48,598 nt of DNA. Source: a bacterium UBP2_UBA2255. Its GTDB lineage: Bacteria; Edwardsbacteria; AC1; EtOH8. Below the pieces are notes generated by a model. The model ran no database searches. It saw nothing but the letters and a program-made list of their open reading frames with translations, and was not told the origin of the DNA. This document shows positions 1 to 7,388 of the stretch, in pieces. The stretch spans positions 53,205-101,802 of the forward strand of contig DDXR01000028.1 of NCBI GenBank assembly GCA_002347565.1. The letters run 5' to 3'. Made by a program: the position numbers and the translations under genes. The first letter of the stretch is position 1. Each line of letters opens with the position of its first letter.

Positions 1-1148
1 ACTTTCCCGATCCGCTCGACCGCCTCCTCCATCCGCTGCCGGGGGATGGTCAGCGCGAGGCGGACGTAACCCTCGCCATGCTGGCCGAAACCGACGCCCG
101 GCACCACCATCACCTGCGCCCTCTCCAGCAGCAGGCCGGTGAATGACATCGAGTCGTATCCCTGCGGCACTTTGAGCCACAGATAGAACGTGGCCTGGGG
201 CAGCTCGAATTCGAAGCCGAGTTTTTTCAGGCCGGCGGCCAGCACGTCGCGCCGCTCCTGGTATGTCCTGCAGTTCTCCGCCACGCAGTCCTGCGGCCCG
301 TCCAGCGCGGCGATGGCCGCATGCTGCACCGCGCCGAACACCCCGGAATCGGTGTTGGTTTTAACCTGCAGCAACGCCGCCAGCGCCCCGCGGTTTCCGA
401 CCGCCATCGCCACCCGCCAGCCAGTCATGTTGTACGTCTTAGACAGCGAATGGACCTCGACCGCGACTTCCGCGGCGCCATCGACCTGCATGATGCTGGG
501 CGGCGTGAATCCGCCGTAGGCGATCTCGGAGTAGATGCCGTCGCTGATGACGAGAACGCCGTGCCGCGACGCCCAGTCAACCAGCCTTCGGTAGAAGGCC
601 AGATCGGCCACGGCGGCGGTGGGGTTGTTGGGGTAGCACAGGAAGATGGCCTTGACACCCTTGGTCGGCAGGGAATCGACATCCGGCAGGAATCCGTTCT
701 GCGCCAGCAGCGGAAAGGAGACCGGTTCGGCGCCGGCGAACATCGTCTGCGCCGCGTACACCGGGTAGGCCGGGTCCGGGCACAGCGCCCGATCGCCGGG
801 CGAGAACAGCGCCCACGGCAGGTGGGCCAGCCCGTCCTTGGCGCCCATCAGGCAGACGACCTCGCCGTCCGGATCGAGCCGGACCCCGAAACGGCGATCA
901 TACCACGCGCTGACCGAACGCCGGAAGCCAGGCATACCGTCGTACGAGGGGTAGCGGTGGTGGCGGGGATCGCCCGCCTCGGCCCTGAGGGCCTCGACGA
1001 TGTGGACCGGCGTCGGCAGGTCGGGATCGCCAACGCCCAGGTCGATGATGTCCCGGCCCCCGGCCGCCAGCGCCGCCTTCTTGCGGTTGAGTTCGGCGAA
1101 CAGGTAGGGCGGGAGCCGCTGCAGCCGCGCTGCCGGACCAGCGATCAC
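1..1148 (-). CDS. dapL: LL-diaminopimelate aminotransferase (3' end cut by window edge)
   Basis: PLP-dependent fold-type I aminotransferase that converts tetrahydrodipicolinate directly to LL-diaminopimelate, bypassing the acylated intermediates of lysine and peptidoglycan synthesis. The reading frame opens with the family N-terminus LPPYLFAELNRKKA, then DLGVGDPDLPTP. The PLP lysine lies in SLSKTYNMTGWRV, and CYPNNPT is the usual substrate-binding turn. About 382 codons are present; the family is near 385-390, so only the last few residues are missing. The start is taken as the GTG whose GTGA overlaps the stop of the upstream TPR lipoprotein gene, which implies coupled translation. The downstream member of a dapB-TPR-dapL group. 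DapL rather than a general aspartate aminotransferase is favoured by the N-terminal motif and by dapB and dapF nearby. Confidence 0.9.
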   Translation of the reverse strand, partial: MIAGPAARLQRLPPYLFAELNRKKAALAAGGRDIIDLGVGDPDLPTPVHIVEALRAEAGDPRHHRYPSYDGMPGFRRSVSAWYDRRFGVRLDPDGEVVCLMGAKDGLAHLPWALFSPGDRALCPDPAYPVYAAQTMFAGAEPVSFPLLAQNGFLPDVDSLPTKGVKAIFLCYPNNPTAAVADLAFYRRLVDWASRHGVLVISDGIYSEIAYGGFTPPSIMQVDGAAEVAVEVHSLSKTYNMTGWRVAMAVGNRGALAALLQVKTNTDSGVFGAVQHAAIAALDGPQDCVAENCRTYQERRDVLAAGLKKLGFEFELPQATFYLWLKVPQGYDSMSFTGLLLERAQVMVVPGVGFGQHGEGYVRLALTIPRQRMEEAVERIGK

Positions 1149-1933
1149 TGCTTCACCCCGGCATTGGCGAGTTTCTCCGATGCCTTTGAGGCCTTCACCG
1201 GGTCGCCGTCACCCCGCGCCAGGTACTCCCGCAGCAGGGCGATCCCCTCCGCCGCCTCGCTGCGGGAGCGGTTGGGCTTGTCCAGCAGGCGGCAGCCCAG
1301 CAGGTAGGCCACCCTGACCGGCTCGGCCGACAGCTGGCGGGCACGCCGCAGGTACTTGATCGAGGAATCGGCCTGCGCCGGCGCGGACAGCAGGTACCCG
1401 ACATTGAAATGATACTCGTCCCGGTAGGCGTTGAGTTCGATCGCCCGGCGGTAGTGGGCGATGGCCGAGTCCTTCTCGGCGCTCAGCAGGAAGCAGTAGC
1501 CCAGGTTGGAGTGGAAGCGCTCGGCCGACAGGCCCCGGTCCAGTCCTGCCCGCAAGACGGCGATGGCAGCGGCCAGGGTGTCCTTGCGCTGGTAGGCCTG
1601 GGCCAGTGCGATGTAGGCGTCGGCGTAGCCGGAATCGATCGCGATCGCCCGGCGATGATGGTCGATCGAACGGTCGCGGTTCTCCGGCGTGGCGTAGCAC
1701 ACGCCCAGGTTGTAGTGGGCCGGCGCGAAGTTCCGGTCCAGGCGCAGGGCGCCCTTGAACTGCCTGACGGCGCCGGCCGTGTCGCCCCGCTGGAACGCCG
1801 CGACGCCGGCCTTCAGCCTCTGTTCTGGCGTACCGGGGACGCAGCCCGTCAGAAATGCAACATTCAAAATGCAGAATGAAAAGATCAAATATAGAGCTGT
1901 CAGGATACTCGGCGATCGACCGCGGATCGGCAT
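1145..1933 (-). CDS. TPR-repeat lipoprotein
   Basis: Predicted lipoprotein of 262 residues: a short basic n-region (MPIRGR), a hydrophobic stretch and a lipobox ending LTGC near residue 31, followed by about six tetratricopeptide repeats (for example FAPAHYNLGVCYATPENRDR). Such proteins are usually periplasmic or outer-membrane-facing scaffolds; the partner is unknown. A longer frame opens at 1981, but its first 16 residues are encoded by a tandem 7-bp array, so the ATG at 1933 that begins a normal signal peptide is preferred. Much of the signal peptide (IFSFCILNVAF) is itself encoded by a second 7-bp array. It overlaps dapL by 4 bp. Function beyond protein-protein interaction cannot be stated. 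Confidence 0.75.
   Translation of the reverse strand: MPIRGRSPSILTALYLIFSFCILNVAFLTGCVPGTPEQRLKAGVAAFQRGDTAGAVRQFKGALRLDRNFAPAHYNLGVCYATPENRDRSIDHHRRAIAIDSGYADAYIALAQAYQRKDTLAAAIAVLRAGLDRGLSAERFHSNLGYCFLLSAEKDSAIAHYRRAIELNAYRDEYHFNVGYLLSAPAQADSSIKYLRRARQLSAEPVRVAYLLGCRLLDKPNRSRSEAAEGIALLREYLARGDGDPVKASKASEKLANAGVKQ
1849..1889. repeat. Degenerate 7-bp tandem array inside the TPR lipoprotein signal peptide
   Basis: On the minus strand the units read ATCTTTT, CATTCTG, CATTTTG, AATGTTG, CATTTCT. Each is 7 bp and similar to the next. The array encodes the hydrophobic core of the signal peptide and stops just before the lipobox. It is inverted relative to the array at 1951-1988, with about 60 bp between them. 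Confidence 0.7.
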
Positions 1934-1950
1934 CGTCCCGGTGTTGGCTT

Positions 1951-1988
1951 GATCTTGCATTTTGCATCTTTCATTTTTCATTCTTCAA
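1951..1988. repeat. Degenerate 7-bp tandem array at the dapB stop codon
   Basis: Minus-strand units GAAGAAT, GAAAAAT, GAAAGAT, GCAAAAT, GCAAGAT. The array supplies the last residues of DapB (KNEK) and its stop codon, and continues into the 5' side of the TPR lipoprotein gene. Its period and position match the other arrays of the window. Confidence 0.75.
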
Positions 1989-2753
1989 CCCCAGCACGTC
2001 CTGCATGTCGTACAGTCCCGGCGGCGCCGCCAGCACGAACCTGGCCGCCAGCAGCGCGCCCTGGGCGAACACCGTGCGGCTGTGGGCGCGGTGGGTCAGC
2101 TCCAGCCGCTCGCCGGTGCCGGCGAAGGTGACGGTGTGCTCGCCCACGATGTCCCCGGCCCGGAGGGAGAAGACGCCGATCTCCTTGGCCGTCCGCGCGC
2201 CCTCCGACTTCTGGCGGTCGTAGACCGGCGCACCGCCCCGGATCATGATCAGCTCGTCCAGCAGTTTCTTGGCGGTGCCGCTGGGCGCATCCTTCTTCCA
2301 CCGGTGGTGGCTCTCGACGATCTCGGCCTCGAAGTCCGGCGGCAGCCGCCGGGCCGCCAGCTCCACCAGCCGGTACAGCAGGTTGACGCCCACCGACATG
2401 TTGGACGAGACCACCAGCGGGATCTCGCGGGCCAGGTCGGCGAACAGCTCGGCGTGCTCGACCGCCAGCCCGGTGGTGCCGATCACCATCGGCTTTTTGA
2501 TGATGGCGGCCTTCTTGGCGTTGGCCAGCGTGCTCTCCGGCGTGGTGAACTCGATGATCACCTGGCCCTGGTTCATGGCCATCAGCAGGTCGTCGACCAC
2601 CGGCGGGGCGTCCTCGGTGCAGGTCTTGCCGACGGCCGGGTGCCCGCGCCGCTCCACCAGGGCCGCGATCCTGAACTCCGGGTTCTCCCGGATGCACTCG
2701 ATCAGCGCCTGGCCCATCCGGCCCGACGCGCCGCATAAGATCAAGTTGATCAT
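1971..2753 (-). CDS. dapB: 4-hydroxy-tetrahydrodipicolinate reductase
   Basis: NAD(P)H-dependent reductase giving tetrahydrodipicolinate, the substrate of the DapL encoded two genes downstream. 260 residues, normal family length. The N-terminal dinucleotide site is CGASGRMGQ (about residues 8-16), followed by EFTTPEST and IGTTG. The substrate-binding and catalytic block is EIVESHHRWKKDAPSGTA (about 155-172). The extreme C-terminus (KNEK and stop) is encoded by a 7-bp repeat array, so the original end may have been different. No Shine-Dalgarno is visible; a promoter-like sequence lies just 7 nt upstream of the ATG, suggesting a leaderless transcript. An AT-rich insertion separates it from guaB. 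Confidence 0.95.
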   Translation of the reverse strand: MINLILCGASGRMGQALIECIRENPEFRIAALVERRGHPAVGKTCTEDAPPVVDDLLMAMNQGQVIIEFTTPESTLANAKKAAIIKKPMVIGTTGLAVEHAELFADLAREIPLVVSSNMSVGVNLLYRLVELAARRLPPDFEAEIVESHHRWKKDAPSGTAKKLLDELIMIRGGAPVYDRQKSEGARTAKEIGVFSLRAGDIVGEHTVTFAGTGERLELTHRAHSRTVFAQGALLAARFVLAAPPGLYDMQDVLGLKNEK

Positions 2754-2760
2754 ATTCTTA

Positions 2761-2789
2761 ATAATATCAAAAAAATGGACATATTACAA
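2761..2789 (-). promoter_or_regulatory. Predicted sigma70-like promoter for a leaderless dapB mRNA
   Basis: On the minus strand TTGTAA (2789-2784), a 17-bp spacer and TATTAT (2766-2761). The -10 hexamer ends 7 nt before the dapB ATG, so transcription would begin at or next to the start codon. No ribosome binding site is present in the gap, which agrees with a leaderless message. Match to consensus: 4 of 6 and 5 of 6. Confidence 0.4.
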
Positions 2790-2836
2790 CCACAATTAGG
2801 AGCGATTAAAACGTTTGGTCTTCATCATCATTTTAG

Positions 2837-2865
2837 TTGACATGCTCATCATCATTGACTATCAT
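2837..2865 (+). promoter_or_regulatory. Predicted sigma70-like promoter of the HEPN-like gene
   Basis: TTGACA (2837-2842), exact consensus, a 17-bp spacer, then TATCAT (2860-2865, 5 of 6). It lies inside the longest reading frame, which supports a downstream start at 2884 or 2896 rather than the ATG-like codons further upstream. Confidence 0.5.
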
Positions 2866-2895
2866 CATGGTGAGCCATCATCCATGGAGCGCCAA

Positions 2896-3450
2896 ATGAA
2901 GAATATCTTATCAATGCAACAGCAAAAAGACGATTTTGATAGACAAGCGAACAACTACATTTGCTGGTTCCGGAAAGCAAATGCATTACGTTTATCTGCG
3001 AATATTTTACTCCGGCAATATCTTGAATGTTTCAAATCGCTCAAAGAATTAAAATGCACTAAAGCACCGGCATCGCTGTTTATCCATGAGCAAGCACTAC
3101 TTTTAGAAGGGTTTGCATTAGAATGCGCACTCAAAGGCATTTATATCGCCGATGGAGGAATAATTGCAAAAGATGGTAAAATCATCAAGGTTGTTTCAAA
3201 TCAACATAATTTGTCGAGTTGGTGCGTAAAAACAAAAACACAACTGTCAGATCGGGAAAAAGTGATTATTAAAACTCTATCGTTGATCATCACAAGTTAT
3301 GGACGTTACCCAGTCCCAGTCAGTTTTTCGAATAATCAGCGAATCCGAACGAAGGAGTACGGTTACAAACCACTCTATATGTGGCATCATGACGATTTTG
3401 TTTTTGTTGATAGTTTAATAACAAGCCTTATTGGTGAGGAGTTATCGTAG
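2896..3450 (+). CDS. HEPN-like helical protein on an AT-rich insertion
   Basis: 184-residue, all-helical, soluble protein on the strand opposite to its neighbours. The block EGFALECALKGIYI, then QHNLSSW, then LSDREKVIIKTLS and GRYPVPV (about residues 85-165) follows the pattern of HEPN-type proteins, with a helix containing LExxLK, an HxL turn and a terminal RYP motif. The classic RxxxxH RNase motif is not obvious, so nuclease activity is unproven. The start at 2896 has GGAG six bases upstream and a consensus-like promoter before it; 2884 is the alternative. Base composition is far more AT-rich than the flanking dapB and guaB, which points to horizontal acquisition. Proteins of this type are often toxin, defence or hypothetical genes; no cognate antitoxin is seen beside it. 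Confidence 0.65.
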   Translation: MKNILSMQQQKDDFDRQANNYICWFRKANALRLSANILLRQYLECFKSLKELKCTKAPASLFIHEQALLLEGFALECALKGIYIADGGIIAKDGKIIKVVSNQHNLSSWCVKTKTQLSDREKVIIKTLSLIITSYGRYPVPVSFSNNQRIRTKEYGYKPLYMWHHDDFVFVDSLITSLIGEELS

Positions 3451-3466
3451 GATTCTTTGCCAGCAA

Positions 3467-3492
3467 GAGGGCGCTCCAAACGGAGCGCCCTC
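3467..3492 (+). terminator. Hairpin between convergent HEPN-like gene and guaB
   Basis: Perfect 11-bp stem GAGGGCGCTCC / GGAGCGCCCTC with an AAAC loop, followed on the plus strand by a weakly T-rich stretch (ATTCTATT). It lies between the 3' ends of two convergent genes, so it can serve both as a bidirectional terminator. Confidence 0.65.
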
Positions 3493-3545
3493 ATTCTATT
3501 GCCGGCTTCCCGCTGGCGCGAGAGTGAGGAGAATAGAAACCTGCC

Positions 3546-5018
3546 TCAGTCCCGCTCGCCCCCGTAGTTGGGCGCCTCCTTGGTGATCACCACGTCGTGG
3601 ACGTGGCTCTCGCGCAGCCCCGCGCTGGAGATCCGCACGAACACCGCCTTCTGCTGCAGCTCCTTCAGGTTGCCCGCCCCGCAGTAGCCCATGCCGGAGC
3701 GGATGCCGCCCGTCAGCTGGTACACGGTCTCGGACAGCAGTCCCTTGTAAGGCACCCGGCCCTCGATGCCCTCCGGCACGTATTTCTTGGCCTCGCGGCC
3801 GCCCTCCTGGAAGTAGCGGTCGGCGCTGCCGGCCCGCATCGCGCCCAGGCTGCCCATGCCGCGGTAGACCTTGTAGCTGCGGCCGGAGAGCAGGATGGTC
3901 TCGCCCGGGCTCTCCTCGACGCCGGCGAACAGGTTGCCGATCATCACGCAGTCGGCGCCGGCCGCCAGCGCCTTGACCACGTCGCCCGAGAACTTGATGC
4001 CGCCGTCGGCGATCACCGGGACCCTGGCGCGCGCGGCCGCCCGGGCGCACTCCATCACCGCCGTCAGCTGGGGCACGCCCACCCCCGCCACCACCCTGGT
4101 GGTGCAGATCGAGCCCGGCCCGATCCCGACCTTGACCGCGTCGGCCCCGGCTGCAGCCAGCGCCGCCGCGCCCTCGCCGGTGGCCACGTTGCCGGCCACC
4201 ACGTCCACCGCGGGATGCCTGGCCTTGGCCGTCCTGACCGCCTTGAGCACTCCGGCCGAGTGGCCGTGGGCGGTGTCAACCACCAGCGCGTCCGCGCCGG
4301 CCCGGACCAGGGCCTCGGCCCGCTCCAGGAAATCGCCGGAAACGCCGATGGCCGCGGCCACCCGCAGCCGGCCTTGGGCGTCCTTGCAGGCGTTGGGATG
4401 CCGCTTGCGCTTCATCACGTCCTTGACCGTGAACAGGCCGCGCAGCACTCCCTTGCGGTCGATGATCGGCAGCTTCTCGATCTTGTGCTTGCGCAGCAGC
4501 CGGCTGGCCTCGTCCACCGTGGTCCCCACTGGTGCGGTCACCAGCCGGTCGCTGGTCATCACCTGTCCGACCTTGACGGAGAAGTCGGTCTCGAACACGA
4601 TGTCGCGGTTGGTGAGGATTCCGATCAGCCTGCCGTCGACGTCGGTCACCGGGATCCCGGAAATCGAGTACTCCTTCATCAGCCGCAGGGCGTCGGACAG
4701 GGGGTGGTCGGGCGAGAGCGCCACCGGTTTTGAGATCATGCCGCTCTCCGAGCGCTTGACCCGGTCGACCTCGGCCGCCTGCTGCTCGACGCTAAGGTTC
4801 TTGTGAATGACGCCGATGCCCCCTTCGCGGGCCAGGGCGATTGCCAGGGCGTGCTCGGTGACCGTATCCATGGCCGACGAGCACAGCGGGATGTTGAGCC
4901 GGATGCGCCGCGAGAAGCGGGTGGACAGGTCGGCGTCCTTGGGCAGGACGCCCGAGAAACGCGGCACCAGCAGGGCGTCGTCGAACGTCAGCCCGTCGCT
5001 CTTGATCCACTTGGCCAT
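3546..5018 (-). CDS. guaB: Inosine-5'-monophosphate dehydrogenase
   Basis: Oxidises IMP to XMP with NAD, the committed step of guanine nucleotide synthesis; cytosolic. 490 residues, standard length. N-terminal LTFDDALLVP; two CBS domains inserted in the barrel at about residues 95-205 (PVALSPDHPLSDALRLM, PVTDVDGRLIGILTNRDI, PIIDRKGVLRGLFTVKDVM). The catalytic cysteine loop is GIGPGSICTTRVVAGVGVPQ, the phosphate site IADGGIKFSGD, and the flap carries the RGMGSLGAM motif. The start has a strong GAGGAGG upstream of the ATG. Downstream is a convergent hairpin; upstream, dapF. Confidence 0.97.
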   Translation of the reverse strand: MAKWIKSDGLTFDDALLVPRFSGVLPKDADLSTRFSRRIRLNIPLCSSAMDTVTEHALAIALAREGGIGVIHKNLSVEQQAAEVDRVKRSESGMISKPVALSPDHPLSDALRLMKEYSISGIPVTDVDGRLIGILTNRDIVFETDFSVKVGQVMTSDRLVTAPVGTTVDEASRLLRKHKIEKLPIIDRKGVLRGLFTVKDVMKRKRHPNACKDAQGRLRVAAAIGVSGDFLERAEALVRAGADALVVDTAHGHSAGVLKAVRTAKARHPAVDVVAGNVATGEGAAALAAAGADAVKVGIGPGSICTTRVVAGVGVPQLTAVMECARAAARARVPVIADGGIKFSGDVVKALAAGADCVMIGNLFAGVEESPGETILLSGRSYKVYRGMGSLGAMRAGSADRYFQEGGREAKKYVPEGIEGRVPYKGLLSETVYQLTGGIRSGMGYCGAGNLKELQQKAVFVRISSAGLRESHVHDVVITKEAPNYGGERD

Positions 5019-5153
5019 TGTCGCCTCCTCACTTGCTCGCCACGAAGACAGCTGGGCATAAAGGTGATCCCTGGCTGCGTAGGGATCGGGGGAGGATGAC
5101 TCCCGCCCCCTCCCCGGTCATCACCAGCCGCGTTGTCTTGGTGCCCGAGTGAT

Positions 5154-5957
5154 TCAATCTTCGTTCCATTCGCCGGTGAACAGCAGCCGGACGTCGCCCT
5201 CCAGAAAGACGCGGGCGATGTCATCCCCATCCCGGTCGAAGTGCACGGTCAGCACCTCGCCGCCGCGGGTCTCGCAGTCGACCGGGCTGTCGGCCAGTCC
5301 TCGCAGCGCGGCGGTGACCGCGGCCGCGGTGGCCCCGGTGCCGCAGGCCAGGGTCTCGTCCTCCACCCCGCGTTCGTAGGTGCGGATGCGCAGCCGGTGG
5401 CGGTCCAGCACCTCGATGAAGTTGGCGTTGGCGCCGTCGGGGAGGAACATCCGGTGCTCGCGGATCCTCCTGCCCACGCCGGCGACGTCGAACGAATCAA
5501 GCTCGGCCACCGGGACCACCGCGTGCGGCACGCCGGTGTCGGCGAAGCTGGCGGCGTAGCCCCGGCCCTCGAGGTCGAGGATGAAGCTCAGCCGCACGTC
5601 CCGGGGCTCCCGCATCGACAGCTTGACGCGCCGGCCGGCGACTTCGGCCCGGTGCGCACCGTCCCCGGCCTCGAAGGCCATGGCGGCCGGTGCCGCGCCG
5701 ATGGCATGTGCGAACCAGGCGATGCAGCGGCCGCCGTTGCCGCAGAACGCGACCTCGCCGCCGTCGGCGTTGAGGTAGCGCATCCGGAAGCCCACCCCCG
5801 CCGCGCGCTCGATCAGCAGCACGCCGTCGGCGCCCACGCCGTTGCGGCGGTGGCACAGCCGCGCGACCAGCCCCCCCAGGTCCCTCGGCAGTGACCCGTC
5901 CCGGTTGTCCAGCAGCACGAAATCGTTGCCGGTGCCGGACATCTTGTAGAACTTCAT
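5154..5957 (-). CDS. dapF: Diaminopimelate epimerase
   Basis: Cofactor-independent racemase that converts LL- to meso-diaminopimelate for peptidoglycan and lysine. 267 residues. Begins with the family signature KMSGTGNDFVLLDN. The two catalytic cysteines are seen in AFCGNGGRC (about residue 72) and LACGTGATA (about residue 214). With DapL and DapB it completes the LL-DAP aminotransferase route except dapA, which is not in the window. It follows a small membrane protein gene, from which it is separated by a 7-bp tandem array. Confidence 0.97.
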   Translation of the reverse strand: MKFYKMSGTGNDFVLLDNRDGSLPRDLGGLVARLCHRRNGVGADGVLLIERAAGVGFRMRYLNADGGEVAFCGNGGRCIAWFAHAIGAAPAAMAFEAGDGAHRAEVAGRRVKLSMREPRDVRLSFILDLEGRGYAASFADTGVPHAVVPVAELDSFDVAGVGRRIREHRMFLPDGANANFIEVLDRHRLRIRTYERGVEDETLACGTGATAAAVTAALRGLADSPVDCETRGGEVLTVHFDRDGDDIARVFLEGDVRLLFTGEWNED

Positions 5958-5970
5958 CCCTGTTCCCTTG

Positions 5971-6016
5971 GTGAATACCGAATACAGAATTCCGTATTCA
6001 GCGTTCAGTAGTCAGG
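5971..6016. repeat. Inverted pair of 7-bp tandem arrays upstream of dapF
   Basis: Plus-strand units GAATACC, GAATACA, then the inverse GTATTCA, GCGTTCA, GTAGTCA, meeting at a central AGAATTC. The array starts about 8 nt after the TAA of the upstream gene (minus strand) and ends 13 nt before the dapF ATG. It could fold into a weak hairpin in the mRNA. Confidence 0.75.
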
Positions 6017-6023
6017 CGAGGTT

Positions 6024-6233
6024 TTATTTCACCTTCAAAACGTCCACCATCTGGTCCATCTTGGCCAGCAGCTCGGCCTGGAACTCCCTGCGCCCCGGCC
6101 GCTCGGATAGACGGCTCTGGAAGTACCGGGCTCCCGTGACGAAGTACCAAATGCCGCACGCCATCGCGGCGATGCTCAATAGGGCCAGCAGGCCGTAGAG
6201 CATCCCGAACAGTGGTCCGAATCCGCCCATCAT
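6024..6233 (-). CDS. Small single-span membrane protein, unknown function
   Basis: 69 residues: an N-terminal hydrophobic segment (about residues 8-32, LFGMLYGLLALLSIAAMACGIWY) followed by a charged, helical cytoplasmic-type tail ending DQMVDVLKVK. The start is the first of two adjacent ATGs, with AGGAGGAG about 9 nt upstream; the longer frame beginning at 6287 lacks such a site. It lies between argF and dapF on the same strand. No family recognised; the clear ribosome site and clean membrane topology support it being real. Confidence 0.6.
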   Translation of the reverse strand: MMGGFGPLFGMLYGLLALLSIAAMACGIWYFVTGARYFQSRLSERPGRREFQAELLAKMDQMVDVLKVK

Positions 6234-6299
6234 CGCGCTCGCTCCTCCTAATGTTGTGAATGCCACCCGCGGTCGGCGGCGTGGCACTCTGGGGTCCGG

Positions 6300-7253
6300 T
6301 TACTTTTTCCTCTTGAGGTACTTGGCCTTGTTCCTCTGCCAGTGTTTGTAGAGGGTCACCATGATCGCCTTCTGGACGTGCATCCGGTTTTCGGCCTCGT
6401 CCAGCACCCGCGACTGCGGCCCGTCCAGCACCTCGTCGGTGACCTCGTCCCCGCGGTGGGCGGGAAGGCAGTGCAGGAAGATGGCGTCCTTCTTGGCCAT
6501 GGACATCAGCTGCCGGTTGACCTGGTAGGGCGCGAAGATCCGGGCCCGCATCTCCTTCTCGCTCTCCTGCCCCATCGAGGCCCAGACGTCGGTATAGACG
6601 ATGTCGGCGCCCTTGACCGCCTCGCGCGGGTCCCGCATGATGGCCAGCTGGCTTCTGCCCTTGGCCGCCAGCGCGCGCGCCCTGGACCAGATCCCCTTGT
6701 CCGGGTCGTAGCCCTGGGGGCAGGCCACGGTCATGTGCATGCCCTGGGTGGCCGCGGCCAGCAGCAGCGAATTGGCCACGTTGTTGCCGTCGCCCGCGTA
6801 CACCAGCTTCAGTCCCCTGAGCCTTTTCTTGTGCTCCAGGATGGTCAGAAAATCGGCCAGGATCTGGCAGGGGTGCTCCAGGTCGGAAAGGGCGTTGATC
6901 ACCGGCACGGTGGAGTGCTCGGCCATCTCCGCCACGCTCTTGTGGGCGAAGGTGCGGGCCATGATCAGATCCACCCAGCGGCACAGGTTGCGGGCGATGT
7001 CGGGCGTGGACTCCCGCCTGCCCAGCAGCATCTCCAGGAAGATGGCGTGGCCCCCCAGCTGGGTCATGCCGGTCTCGAAGGTGACCCGCGTGCGCAGCGA
7101 CGGTTTCTCGAAAACCATTGCCAGCGTGCGGTCGGCCAGCAGCTTGGGGCTGCGACCCGCCTTGGTCGGCTTCTTGATCCTGATCGCCAACCGGAACAGG
7201 TCGTCCATCTCCTTCTTGGTCAGATCGGCGACCGAGAGCAGGTCCTTGTTCAT
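6300..7253 (-). CDS. argF: Ornithine carbamoyltransferase
   Basis: Transfers the carbamoyl group to ornithine to give citrulline in arginine synthesis. 317 residues. The carbamoyl-phosphate loop reads EKPSLRTRVTFE (an SLRTR variant of the common STRTR), the partner motif is HPCQ (about residue 128), and the ornithine loop HCLPAHRGDEVTDEVLDG is near the C-terminus. The start at 7253 is chosen for the adjacent AGGAGGA and because the 43 extra codons upstream are not family-like. No other arg gene is present. N-acetylornithine or putrescine carbamoyltransferase is possible but less likely. Confidence 0.93.
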   Translation of the reverse strand: MNKDLLSVADLTKKEMDDLFRLAIRIKKPTKAGRSPKLLADRTLAMVFEKPSLRTRVTFETGMTQLGGHAIFLEMLLGRRESTPDIARNLCRWVDLIMARTFAHKSVAEMAEHSTVPVINALSDLEHPCQILADFLTILEHKKRLRGLKLVYAGDGNNVANSLLLAAATQGMHMTVACPQGYDPDKGIWSRARALAAKGRSQLAIMRDPREAVKGADIVYTDVWASMGQESEKEMRARIFAPYQVNRQLMSMAKKDAIFLHCLPAHRGDEVTDEVLDGPQSRVLDEAENRMHVQKAIMVTLYKHWQRNKAKYLKRKK

Positions 7254-7388
7254 GTCCTCCTCCTTGCGATGACGGGTGCGATTGACGGCGCCTTTGAAAA
7301 AACCCGCATGACGGAAGCGGTCAGCGGGATACGGCCGGAATGATATCGGATTATTATACCACGGCCGCCGGGCCAAAGTCAATCAAAA

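Noticed and set aside
1849..1988. CRISPR array
   Set aside because: Units are 7 bp and directly adjacent, with no unique spacers of 30 bp or so and no cas genes in the window.
2815..2895. Longer N-terminus for the HEPN-like protein
   Set aside because: A near-consensus promoter lies inside this stretch, and GGAG is correctly spaced only for the ATG at 2896.
6042..6984. A 328-codon minus-strand frame overlapping argF
   Set aside because: It runs in a different frame through argF and the small membrane protein; the overlapping genes have motifs and ribosome sites, this frame has none.
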